Made by a program: the position numbers and the translations under genes. This document shows, one piece after another, positions 5,712 to 12,694 of a stretch of 12,854 nucleotides of DNA. This stretch comes from CAZVRZ01 sp964629965 (GTDB lineage Bacteria; Chloroflexota; Anaerolineae; Anaerolineales; UBA4823): contig CAZVRZ010000147.1 in the NCBI GenBank assembly GCA_964629965.1, positions 1 through 12,854 on the forward strand. Reading direction: 5' to 3'. The notes beneath the pieces are model-generated. The model was not told the DNA's origin, searched no databases, and was given only the letters and a program-made list of their open reading frames with translations. Each line of letters starts with the position of its first letter. Within the stretch, counting starts at the first letter, position 1.

Positions 5712-5801
5712 CAATCCGCCCGCGAGGGCCGATTGGTGCAGGCAAGAACGTTCACGAGGTCATCAAAACAGTCCTTATTTTATTCGGGCCTGTGCAAGGC
5801 C
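5712..5801 (+). promoter_or_regulatory. Structured 5' leader of the helicase gene
   Basis: Between the terminator and the helicase ATG lie about 155 bases without an open gene. A hairpin CAATC-C-GCCC with a GCGA tetraloop (GNRA type) and GGGC-C-GATTG is at 5712-5735. A second one, GGCCT-gtgca-AGGCC at 5787-5801, lies 10 bases before the Shine-Dalgarno GGAG (5812-5815). No clear promoter hexamers were found. Long structured leaders are common for cold-inducible DEAD-box genes, so regulation at the RNA level is a reasonable inference. Confidence 0.4.
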
Positions 5802-5820
5802 ACATATTGACGGAGTTTTG

Positions 5821-7584
5821 ATGACAACTGAATTTGCTTCCCTTAACCTGCGCCCCGAGCTGGCGCAGGCCGTGGCCGCGCTCGGCTACGAAGAACCCAC
5901 CCCCATCCAGGCCGGCATCATCCCGCTCATGCTGAGCGGCGCTGACACCATCGGCCAGGCGCAGACCGGCACCGGCAAGACCGCCGCCTTCGCTCTCCCC
6001 ATTCTCCACAATCTACAACACGGGCAGCGTGCACCCCAGGCGCTGATCATGACCCCCACGCGGGAGCTGGCCCTACAGGTATCCGAGGCCTTCTCTGATT
6101 TGGGCCAATTCTGCAACGCCCAGGTGTGCGTCATTTACGGCGGTTCGTCGTACGGACGCCAGATCAACCAGCTCAAACGCGGCGTGGACGTAATCGTCGG
6201 CACCCCCGGGCGCCTGCTCGATCTGCTGAAACGCGAGCTGCTCGATCTCAGCGCCGTCCGCACACTGGTGCTCGACGAAGCCGACGAAATGCTCAGCATG
6301 GGCTTTATTGAGGATATCGAAGCCATCCTGGCGGCCACGCCCGCCGAACGGCAGACGGCGCTGTTCTCGGCGACAATGCCCAGCCCGATCCGCCGCCTGG
6401 CGGCACAATACATGCGCGAGCCGCAGGCGGTCACCATCCAGCGCGAGCAGGTCACCGTAGCGGCCACCGAACAACGCTTCTACGTGGTCCACCAGGCCGA
6501 CAAAACCGCCGCCCTGGCCCGGCTCTTCGAGATGGAAGAAATTTCTTCGGCGCTGATCTTCGTGCGCACACGCGCCGGCACTGGCGACCTGACCAACGAA
6601 CTGGCCCTGCGCGGCTTCCCGGCCGAGGCGCTCAACGGCGATCTCAGCCAGGAGGCGCGTGAGCGCACACTGAGCCGCTTCCGCCAGGGGCAGGTAAAAG
6701 TGCTGGTGGCCACAGATGTGGCCGCCCGCGGGCTGGATATTGACGGCATTACGCACGTCTTCAATTACGACATGCCGGGCGATGCTGAAATTTATGTCCA
6801 TCGCATCGGCCGCACCGGGCGCGCCGGCAAGACCGGCATCGCCATCACGCTGGCCACCCCCTATGAGCGTCGCCGCTTGCGCGAGATCGAACGCTTCACC
6901 CGCCAGGCAATTACCCAGGCCGATCTGCCCACGATCGAACAAATCCAGGTTCACCGCGACGCAGAGCTGGTCAAGCAGATCAACGTATGGATCCAGCGCG
7001 GGCGCTGCCGGCAGGAACGAACCATCGTTGAGGCAATGGTGGCCGAGGGGGGCGATCCGCTTGAAATCGCTGTCGCCGCCTTGAAAATTGCCCGTGCAGA
7101 CGAAAAACGCCGCCCGGTGGCCCAGGTGCAGGCAGTAGCCGAGGAAATCCGGCGCGAGTCCAGGTATGGCGATCGCGAACGGGGCGCTTACCGCGGCTCA
7201 CGCGATACCTTCCAGCAGGACGATCGTTCACGCCACGCAAGTCGCGGGTTCGGTGGACGGCAGGAATGGGAAAGCCCACGTTCCCAAGGCAGAGACAACA
7301 AGCCCACACGCCGCGCTGGCTATTCTCGTGAGGGGAATGCCTCACACGAGCCGGGCATGGTGCGGCTGACGATGAATATGGGCCACGCCCACGGCATCCG
7401 CCCGGCGGATGTGGTTGGGGCGATTGCCTTTCACGCCGACATCCCTGGCTCGACGATCGGCAAGATCTATATCGAAGATCAGCACACGTTTGTAGATGTG
7501 CCCGAGCAGCTTATCGGCCAGGTGCTGGAGAAGGCCGGGCAGTATAATATTCGCAAGCAGGCGTTCAAGTTAGAACGAGCGTAA
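5821..7584 (+). CDS. DEAD-box ATP-dependent RNA helicase with DbpA-type RNA-binding C-terminus (CshA/DeaD type)
   Basis: A 587-residue protein with the full DEAD-box set: Q motif region FASLNLRPELAQAVAALGY...PTPIQ (5-30), Walker A AQTGTGKT (47-54), PTRELA (79-84), DEAD (152-155), SAT (183-185), DVAARGLDI (299-307) and HRIGRTGRAG (327-336). A basic, glycine/arginine-rich linker follows (about 443-505), then a compact RNA-binding domain of the DbpA type (512-585, MVRLTMNMGHAHGIRPADVVGAI at its start). Such enzymes unwind rRNA or mRNA structure in ribosome assembly, RNA decay and cold adaptation. The ATG at 5821 follows GGAG by 5 bases; the TTG directly before it would add only one residue. It stands alone, bounded by terminators on both sides. 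The length and order are like CshA/DeaD; which paralogue cannot be told. Confidence 0.95.
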   Translation: MTTEFASLNLRPELAQAVAALGYEEPTPIQAGIIPLMLSGADTIGQAQTGTGKTAAFALPILHNLQHGQRAPQALIMTPTRELALQVSEAFSDLGQFCNAQVCVIYGGSSYGRQINQLKRGVDVIVGTPGRLLDLLKRELLDLSAVRTLVLDEADEMLSMGFIEDIEAILAATPAERQTALFSATMPSPIRRLAAQYMREPQAVTIQREQVTVAATEQRFYVVHQADKTAALARLFEMEEISSALIFVRTRAGTGDLTNELALRGFPAEALNGDLSQEARERTLSRFRQGQVKVLVATDVAARGLDIDGITHVFNYDMPGDAEIYVHRIGRTGRAGKTGIAITLATPYERRRLREIERFTRQAITQADLPTIEQIQVHRDAELVKQINVWIQRGRCRQERTIVEAMVAEGGDPLEIAVAALKIARADEKRRPVAQVQAVAEEIRRESRYGDRERGAYRGSRDTFQQDDRSRHASRGFGGRQEWESPRSQGRDNKPTRRAGYSREGNASHEPGMVRLTMNMGHAHGIRPADVVGAIAFHADIPGSTIGKIYIEDQHTFVDVPEQLIGQVLEKAGQYNIRKQAFKLERA

Positions 7585-7624
7585 AACCGATCGAAATCCA
7601 GGCTTATATTTTCGGGCCTGAAGT

Positions 7625-7668
7625 CATGCGTCCCCAGCAGCGCAAAGCTGCCGGGGACGCATGCTTTT
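7625..7668 (+). terminator. Strong rho-independent terminator of the helicase gene
   Basis: CATGCGTCCCC (7625-7635) and GGGGACGCATG (7653-7663) form an 11-bp stem, extended by AGC/GCT inside, followed by TTTT. A smaller hairpin CAGGC/GCCTG precedes it (about 7599-7620). It begins 41 bases after the stop codon. Confidence 0.85.
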
Positions 7669-7794
7669 ATATATCAGTTACCATACGGGCTGTCGCCGGG
7701 TGGTTTGTACCCGCTCGCACCCACAGTAGATGAAAATCGTGTGCTCTCCCTGTGGGGCCGGCTTGTGGTTGCGTAGAACAGGCTCTGACTGTAC
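7669..7794. other. Intergenic stretch with two small inverted repeats
   Basis: No gene is visible. CGGGT/ACCCG (7697-7713) and CCCACAG/CTGTGGG (7720-7756) are inverted repeats without T-tracts. The stretch ends where the 174-bp duplication begins. No promoter could be supported. Confidence 0.4.
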
Positions 7795-7968
7795 AAGATG
7801 TTACGTCTCTACGAGGGGAGATCATGGTCGTGCAGGTGCCCGATCAGCTCCATGTTGAGCTGGCTGAGCACCTGCGCGTTCTCGAAGGCGGCCGCGGGCA
7901 GGGACTGGACGAAGTCGCACAGGTCGGCCCGCATGGCTTCGAAGGAGGCGACGACACTCTCTTCGCTC
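7795..7968. repeat. 174-bp duplicated segment, copy B (in the intact gene)
   Basis: Same orientation as 4888-5061, one mismatch. Here the sequence continues past 7968 into the rest of the DinB/ClbS-like gene, so this is the source-like copy. Left of 7795 the palindrome arm GTAGAGACGT is missing. Confidence 0.9.
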
Positions 7969-8243
7969 AACCCTCCGACCTTGGCGACCGCGGCGGCGTT
8001 GAAGGCGTCCACCTCGTATTCCCCGGGCCGGGCCTGGGGATCGTCCAGGTATCTTTTGATCGATTGGAAGCCGACTTCCCACCAGGCCAAGATGTGCGCC
8101 AGCAGGTCGGCCAGGCGGGCATAGCCCTGGGCTTCCAGGAAGGCGGCTTGCGCCTGGGGCGGCAGGCTGTGGAAGCGCTGCACGTAGCTGCCCCAGTCTT
8201 CCTGGAGAACGTTCAGAACTTGTTGGCGGGTTAAAGCTGGCAT
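7809..8243 (-). CDS. DinB/ClbS-like four-helix-bundle protein
   Basis: A 144-residue, helical protein of the DinB-like/ClbS-DfsB (DUF1706) superfamily. The expected metal-type histidines are His50 in LADLLAHILAWWE and His136/His140 in ELIGHLHDHD of the last helix; NAAAV near 82-86 is also typical. Members include thiol-dependent transferases and the colibactin self-resistance hydrolase ClbS, but many have no known reaction and none should be assigned here. The ATG at 8243 follows AAAGGA by 9 bases; the frame extends 17 residues upstream but those overlap the intergenic gap. The stop codon TAG lies inside a GTAGAGACG repeat arm, so the natural last residues may have been replaced. It lies 23 bases after the lipoprotein gene and is probably co-transcribed. 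Its 3' third is duplicated at 4902-5061. Confidence 0.8.
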   Translation of the reverse strand: MPALTRQQVLNVLQEDWGSYVQRFHSLPPQAQAAFLEAQGYARLADLLAHILAWWEVGFQSIKRYLDDPQARPGEYEVDAFNAAAVAKVGGLSEESVVASFEAMRADLCDFVQSLPAAAFENAQVLSQLNMELIGHLHDHDLPS

Positions 8244-8266
8244 AGCGTTTATCCTTTGGTCAGACC

Positions 8267-9502
8267 CTAAGGCAGGTGGTGTTGTAAGAGCCAATCATAG
8301 AAGGCCGGGTCGCGATAAGTGCCTGTCCAGGTGTCGTGATCGCCCCCTTCCAGGATGGTGAACTGGATATCACCGCCCAGGGCGGCCAGCGCATCGGCCG
8401 GCTTTCTCCCTTCCGCCAGCGGCACGATGGTGTCGTTTTCGCCGTGGATGGCCCAGACCGGCAAACTTTTAATGCGCTCCAGTTCGGCCATCTCGTCTTT
8501 ATAGAGAAAGGCGGAAAGCGGGGCGATGGCGGCGAAGGTCTCCGGCCGGTGGATGGCCAGGCGGTAGGCGGCCTCGCCGCCCAGGCTCAGACCGGTCACA
8601 TAGATGCGGCTGGCATCGACGCGGTAGGCCGTTTGGGCCTCGGCTAAGACCCCCTCCAGGTATTCGAGCGGGAAAAACTTGGCAATTTTCATGAGCGGGG
8701 CGACGATGATGAACGGCAGCGGCCCCTGCTCGCGGATCATCATGAACGGGCTGGCCTTGGCGAGCAGGTATTCGTTGTCTCCGCAGTCCCCGGAGCCGTG
8801 CAGGAAGAGGATCAACGGCCAGGTCTTGGCGGGGTCGTCTTCGTAGCCTTCGGGCAGGTAGAGCAGGTATCCCTTACCGTATTTGAGCAAATCATCGTTC
8901 TGATAGACCTGCGAAGAAATCCGTTTGCCGGCCAAATACTGGCTGTAATCTTTGTAAACGTAGAAGGACTGCTCCTGGCGAAGCTCGAGCTGGCGGTAGT
9001 TGTGGTCGGGATTCTTGAGCGTCTGCTGACCGGCGTCGTAGACCAGCCGGATGGTGAGGGTTTCTTTACCGAAGCGCGCCCGAAACTCGATCGCCGGAGA
9101 CGTCCCTGGGATGACCGTGAATTGGATTTCCTGCACCACGGAGGGATACTGCAGGTTGGTGCCCAGCCACAGGTAGGCCCGCCCCTCTTGGGCGGTAATT
9201 TCCTGGACGACTAGCACGATCTTATAATCCTTTTGGACCGGCGGGCTGTAGTCGTATCCTTCCCAGCGGCCCAGGAAAGGCGCTAATTGGGCGGAAAGAC
9301 CGAGGGCCGGCGGCGCAGCCGGGATATTGCCAAAGACCAGGTAGGTATTGGCGTCATCCCCGGCTGGCGCATGCAGCGCCTCGAAATCGGTCAGGTCGAG
9401 ATCTTTGCCGGAGGTTTGGCTGCAGCCCGCCAGCAGCAAGCCCAGGATCAACAGGCTGGCAGTGATCCAACCGAGCGAGTGGGTGTGTCGTTTAGGTTTC
9501 AT
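8267..9502 (-). CDS. Lipoprotein alpha/beta-hydrolase esterase (PHB depolymerase/acetyl-xylan-esterase type)
   Basis: A 411-residue protein with a lipoprotein signal: basic start, hydrophobic 11-25 and lipobox LAGC with Cys27. Residues about 70-180 form a beta-rich region (GRWEGYDYSPPVQKDYKIVLVVQEI and following) of a type I do not recognise; it could be a lipocalin-like or carbohydrate-binding module. Residues about 200-411 are an alpha/beta-hydrolase: LPLILFLHGSGD-like oxyanion region (HGSG 235-238), nucleophile GLSLGG (Ser306), acid in GENDTIVP (Asp357), His389 in GGDHDTW. This matches feruloyl/acetyl-xylan esterase and PHB-depolymerase-like enzymes; the natural ester is unknown. It should be anchored at the outside of the cytoplasmic membrane. 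GGAG lies 9 bases before the ATG. The GH4 gene upstream (87-base gap) suggests a shared role in carbohydrate use, an inference only. Confidence 0.85.
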   Translation of the reverse strand: MKPKRHTHSLGWITASLLILGLLLAGCSQTSGKDLDLTDFEALHAPAGDDANTYLVFGNIPAAPPALGLSAQLAPFLGRWEGYDYSPPVQKDYKIVLVVQEITAQEGRAYLWLGTNLQYPSVVQEIQFTVIPGTSPAIEFRARFGKETLTIRLVYDAGQQTLKNPDHNYRQLELRQEQSFYVYKDYSQYLAGKRISSQVYQNDDLLKYGKGYLLYLPEGYEDDPAKTWPLILFLHGSGDCGDNEYLLAKASPFMMIREQGPLPFIIVAPLMKIAKFFPLEYLEGVLAEAQTAYRVDASRIYVTGLSLGGEAAYRLAIHRPETFAAIAPLSAFLYKDEMAELERIKSLPVWAIHGENDTIVPLAEGRKPADALAALGGDIQFTILEGGDHDTWTGTYRDPAFYDWLLQHHLP

Positions 9503-9589
9503 ATAAAATCTCCGTGGAAGCCTCCCATTCCATGAGCGCCTTGCGATTGCTTATGGATTAATCTGTAGAAGATGCCTTTTGGCAGGTTC

Positions 9590-10933
9590 CTATTTCAGAT
9601 ACCCGAGCCACTTTTCCTGGTAGTCGATCATCGTGTCGATCATCTCTTCCAGGTTCTCGTAGTGACCAACCACCGGGTCGACCAGCAGCGCTTGCAGCAC
9701 GGCGGCCTTCGACTTCTGCAGCACGGCTTCGGCGGTCAAGTCGTGCACGGCGGCCTGGTTCAGCAGCAGCCCGGTAAAACCAGGCGGCAGCTTGCCCAGC
9801 TTGATGCCGTGCACACCGTTCTTATCAATCACGGCAGGCACCTCAACCACCAGCCATTCAGGCAGGTCGGCGATCAAACCCTGGTTGGGCACGTTGACCG
9901 CTTCTTCCACGTAGCCAGAATCGGTCAGGATGCCCTCGATGATCGGGACCGGGCGCTCGTTGAGGCGCAGCTCGATCTGAGGCTGGATGTGGGTGAGGTA
10001 CTGTTTGTAGAAGTGGTAGAAGTCCAGGATGCCGCGGTGGTCGGTGATGTCGTAAGCCCATTGAATATACTCGCCAAAGTGGCTGTCGCTGGTGATCGGC
10101 AGCAGGCCGAACTTCTCCAGGATGACTTTGAAGACGCGCCGCTCGGGCCAGGCCTCGGTCTCAACCCCGGAAAAATCTCCTTCCTCGGGCCACTGGCCGG
10201 TCTCTTTGAAGTATTTGTACATGGCATTGAGCGAGGGCATGTTGCCAAAGAATTGCGGGGCTTTGGCGCGGATATCGGGGTAAGCGTCCAGCCCGCTGTC
10301 GAGGTACTTGGCCGAAACCACCACGCTGAAGTGGTTCAAGCCGCCGGCGCGCACTTCGAGCTTTTCATACGGCACGCCCAGGATGTGCGGCAGGAAGTTG
10401 CGCAGCGAGGCGATCTCGTGGCATAAGCCGATGAACTTGAGGCCTGGGAAGGCGCGCGTGACGGTGGTGCAGATGCGGCTCATCGGGTTGCTAAAGTTGA
10501 ACACGGTGGCATCCGGGCAGATCTTCACAATGTCGGCGCAAATCTCCAGGATGGGAGGGATGATGCGCAGGGAGTGGAACAGCCCGCCAGGGCCGCCGTT
10601 CTCGCCGTACACCTGGCGCACGCCGTACTGCTGCGGGATGCGCCAGTCCTGCTCCCATAATTCAAAACGATCGCCGACTTCGATCGAGCTGACGATGAAG
10701 TCTGCGCCTTGCAGGGCTTCGACCCGGTTGATGCTGGCCGCAATGGTGAAGGGGAGCTGGTGTTCTTCAATAAAAGCGCGCCCGGTCTTTTCGACGGCCG
10801 CCAGCGTGGTGGGGTTGATGTCGTGCAGGACGATGTGCGAGCATTCCAGCACCTTGCTCTGCAAAATATCCCCGATGGTGCCATAACCGAACTGGGCGCT
10901 GCCAGCTCCGATGAGGACAATGGTCTTTTTCAT
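9590..10933 (-). CDS. Glycoside hydrolase family 4 (NAD- and metal-dependent) enzyme
   Basis: A 447-residue protein of the usual GH4 length. An N-terminal Rossmann motif IGAGSAQFG (8-16) binds NAD; NFSNPMSRIC (146-155), GLCHEI with Cys171-His172, and AGGLNHFS with His201 are the family's metal and catalytic region. GH4 enzymes cleave glycosides by an unusual oxidation-elimination route needing NAD+ and Mn2+ in the cytosol. The family includes alpha-glucosidases, alpha-galactosidases, 6-phospho-glycosidases and alpha-glucuronidases/galacturonidases; the residues I can see do not settle the substrate. The ATG at 10933 follows AGGAGG by 5 bases and starts directly with MKKTIVLIGAG; the 15 residues upstream are not family-like. 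No transporter gene is nearby. Confidence 0.92.
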   Translation of the reverse strand: MKKTIVLIGAGSAQFGYGTIGDILQSKVLECSHIVLHDINPTTLAAVEKTGRAFIEEHQLPFTIAASINRVEALQGADFIVSSIEVGDRFELWEQDWRIPQQYGVRQVYGENGGPGGLFHSLRIIPPILEICADIVKICPDATVFNFSNPMSRICTTVTRAFPGLKFIGLCHEIASLRNFLPHILGVPYEKLEVRAGGLNHFSVVVSAKYLDSGLDAYPDIRAKAPQFFGNMPSLNAMYKYFKETGQWPEEGDFSGVETEAWPERRVFKVILEKFGLLPITSDSHFGEYIQWAYDITDHRGILDFYHFYKQYLTHIQPQIELRLNERPVPIIEGILTDSGYVEEAVNVPNQGLIADLPEWLVVEVPAVIDKNGVHGIKLGKLPPGFTGLLLNQAAVHDLTAEAVLQKSKAAVLQALLVDPVVGHYENLEEMIDTMIDYQEKWLGYLK

Positions 10934-11040
10934 GCATACCTCCTGATGAGAAACGTTGCCGGTATCGAGAAAGCCCACACACCACTGCCTCTCGATCTAT
11001 ATCTAATTATAAACCGTAAAGCCTTAGCCCGGCGCCTTTT

Positions 11041-11075
11041 GTTGCTTCACTCGCCGCGCTCATTCGCAACGACAT
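11041..11075. repeat. Palindromic intergenic repeat, copy 2 (GTTGC...GCAAC type)
   Basis: GTTGC (11041-11045) and GCAAC (11066-11070), followed by GACAT, match the ends of the repeat at 2931-2969; the internal part is 4 bases shorter. The outer stem base pair differs in both arms (A-T there, G-C here), so pairing is kept. It lies in the 309-base gap behind the divergent GH4 gene and the right-edge genes. Confidence 0.65.
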
Positions 11076-11083
11076 ATTTTCGG

Positions 11084-11135
11084 CAGGGAGCGGGCCTACA
11101 GACCCGTGAGTTGAGTACAACTCCCGCAACGACAT
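11084..11135. repeat. Cluster of small palindromes and a partial repeat
   Basis: After the repeat at 11041-11075 come CGGG...CCCG (about 11090-11105), a perfect GAGTTG-agta-CAACTC (11108-11123), and an 11-base direct repeat CGCAACGACAT (11125-11135) identical to 11065-11075. This looks like stacked remnants of dispersed repeats. No gene is visible here. Confidence 0.5.
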
Positions 11136-11181
11136 CTCGACGGGGGTAAAGCTGTGTGCTTTTGAGGAGGTGAGGGTACAA

Positions 11182-11211
11182 TTGAAGTAACGAGAAGCCA
11201 AACCGCATAAT
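11182..11211 (+). promoter_or_regulatory. Probable promoter of the right-edge genes
   Basis: TTGAAG (11182-11187), 18 bases, CATAAT (11206-11211), with transcription expected near 11218. A Shine-Dalgarno AGAGGAG (11226-11232) follows, 10 bases before the ATG at 11243. A perfect TTGACA at 11215-11220 has its best -10 match over the start codon itself and is less likely to be used. Confidence 0.4.
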
Positions 11212-11242
11212 AAATTGACATTGATAGAGGAGCTAAATATTA

Positions 11243-11620
11243 ATGCTGTCCATGGAAGAAAGAATTGGTTTTTTAATTAAATGTTTGTTCCTGGAAGCAA
11301 TAACGTTAAGCGAGGTTAATGGATGGGCAACGCGGGTGATAGCTAGCGAGGCAAATTACCCACTCGAACTACTTGAGTTGATGGAATATAAAGGAACAAA
11401 AGCAGGAATATATAAGCTTTTTAGAAAAATGCCATATATAAAGCTAAGTAAAGAGGAAGAGAAGGCAATCGTAGGAATAGCGTACAAGAGAAAACTGGCA
11501 ACAAAATATTCTCAATATAGTCAAAATGTCGGAGAAAAGGCTTTAGCAGCGGAGTCCCATATTAAGGAGTTATTCGAACAAGAATTTGTTGATTCAGTGT
11601 ATCCACCGCAGACAGGGTGA
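11243..11620 (+). CDS. Small protein of unknown function
   Basis: A 125-residue, largely helical, slightly basic protein with no membrane segment or signal peptide. Visible elements are an amphipathic start RIGFLIKCLFLEAITLSEVNGWATRVIAS (8-36) and a lysine-rich middle (KAGIYKLFRKMPYIKLSKEEEKAIVG, 53-78). The size and the pattern leucine-rich helix plus GWATRVI recall small immunity-type proteins, but I cannot assign a family. Base composition is clearly more A+T than the genes to the left, with AAA, ATA and TTA codons frequent, which suggests acquired DNA. AGAGGAG precedes the ATG. The next gene starts 87 bases downstream on the same strand. Confidence 0.6.
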   Translation: MLSMEERIGFLIKCLFLEAITLSEVNGWATRVIASEANYPLELLELMEYKGTKAGIYKLFRKMPYIKLSKEEEKAIVGIAYKRKLATKYSQYSQNVGEKALAAESHIKELFEQEFVDSVYPPQTG

Positions 11621-11707
11621 ATCAACCGCGACGATGCAGTCTAGCGGAAGTCCGTATCATTAATAGTAGGGTGGGCAGGTTTGTGTCCGCTTTGAGGAGA
11701 GGACAAA

Positions 11708-12694
11708 ATGGAGTGGAGAATAAAGCGCATCTTCAACTTTACGGAGAACAAGTCGTGGGAGCAGGGTTTTGTGAAATTTGGTTTTCATGGCAAAAGAGGC
11801 ACACAATACTTTCTAGACTATAACGAGCACTGGCTGGGATGCATTACGGCCGAGGATGAGTTTATCTGGACGGCTGGCGTAGTTGATAAGGGCCTGAGTA
11901 GGAATCACATTCCTTTCGAGGCAAAATACCCCCACTACGTTACCGAATTACCCGATGGTTCATTGCTTGTCTCTAGCAATGGTACCAATAAGATTTTTAA
12001 AATCCGGCCTGATAAAAAGTCTGTCGAACTATTCATCAATACCGAACGTATCGGCTTAAAAGACATTGGGAACTGTGTCTATGACGAGCAAGGAAATATA
12101 TGGGTGAACGAGATCGAGGGCTGTCGGGTTTGGAAGTTCAATTTGGACGGCGAGCCAGTTTTGACCCTTGGGAATGGACATCCCGGATTTCAAAGAGAAA
12201 CGGTCCCATTTGAGGCAGTTCAGTTCAACTGGATTTATGATTTGCGTCTTGGACCGGATGCCAATATATATGTACTGGACAGCAAGAATTTTAGCGTGAG
12301 GCGGATCAACGTTAATCAAGGCACGGTCTCTACAGTGGTTGGGACTGGGAAGCCAGGATATTCAGGAGATGGGGAACTTGCTCTCACCGCGACCTTGGGA
12401 AGCAATCCGGGCGAGTATTTCGATGGGCCTTTTTCAATATCGCTTGATGAGGAAGGGAATCTCTTTATCGGTGATACCTACAACCATGTGGTTCGAATGG
12501 TAGATCACGCTACCCAACAGATTTCGACTATTGCCGGGAGACATTCGGCCAAACCCAAGCAAAGGAACGACCCGCTGGAGACTGACCCGCTCAAGTTAAA
12601 CCTCCCCAAAATATGTAGCATGGACTACTATGACAGGTGTCTCTTTATCCCAGACTGGAGCGATGATTTAATCGTCTTGGAGAAGAGACCTTGA
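11708..12694 (+). CDS. NHL-repeat (beta-propeller) protein
   Basis: A 328-residue protein with at least four propeller-blade repeats of NHL/SMP-30-like type: about 76-102 (VTELPDGSLLVSSNGTNKIF), 118-147 (DEQGNIWVNEIEGCRVWKF), 174-205 (LGPDANIYVLDSKNFSVRRI) and 240-270 (LDEEGNLFIGDTYNHVVRMV), with the linker VVGTGKPGYSGDG at 210-222 typical of NHL proteins. Such propellers are binding or enzymatic scaffolds; no catalytic residues can be assigned. There is no signal peptide, unusual since many NHL proteins with this linker are secreted, so it is probably cytosolic. GAGGAGAGG lies just before the ATG at 11708. The final residues (LIVLEKRP) end the last strand, so the protein is complete. Confidence 0.8.
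   Translation: MEWRIKRIFNFTENKSWEQGFVKFGFHGKRGTQYFLDYNEHWLGCITAEDEFIWTAGVVDKGLSRNHIPFEAKYPHYVTELPDGSLLVSSNGTNKIFKIRPDKKSVELFINTERIGLKDIGNCVYDEQGNIWVNEIEGCRVWKFNLDGEPVLTLGNGHPGFQRETVPFEAVQFNWIYDLRLGPDANIYVLDSKNFSVRRINVNQGTVSTVVGTGKPGYSGDGELALTATLGSNPGEYFDGPFSISLDEEGNLFIGDTYNHVVRMVDHATQQISTIAGRHSAKPKQRNDPLETDPLKLNLPKICSMDYYDRCLFIPDWSDDLIVLEKRP

Noticed and set aside
5400..5745. Overlapping minus-strand frames with RRLETAALYTE
   Set aside because: This motif is the usual spurious translation of a dispersed GCGGTT/AACCGC palindrome.
5701..5760. Resemblance of the helicase leader to a cyclic-di-GMP (GEMM-I) riboswitch
   Set aside because: CACACAGGGACAATCC plus a GNRA-capped hairpin recalls the first half, but the conserved second half and receptor are not visible.
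6073..6954. Long minus-strand frame antisense to the helicase
   Set aside because: Shadow of the DEAD-box gene; no ribosome site and no recognisable domain.
9572..10426. Long plus-strand frame antisense to the GH4 gene
   Set aside because: Shadow frame rich in Val/Asp/Gln/His; the GH4 frame has all family motifs.
11215..11243. TTGACA with 17-base spacer to TATTAA as the promoter of the 125-residue protein gene
   Set aside because: The -10 would overlap the start codon and leave the good AGAGGAG ribosome site untranscribed; an upstream promoter fits better.
11621..11707. Possible attC site between the two right-edge genes
   Set aside because: CAACCGCGACGATGCAG is only loosely similar and no matching GTTRRRY end exists.
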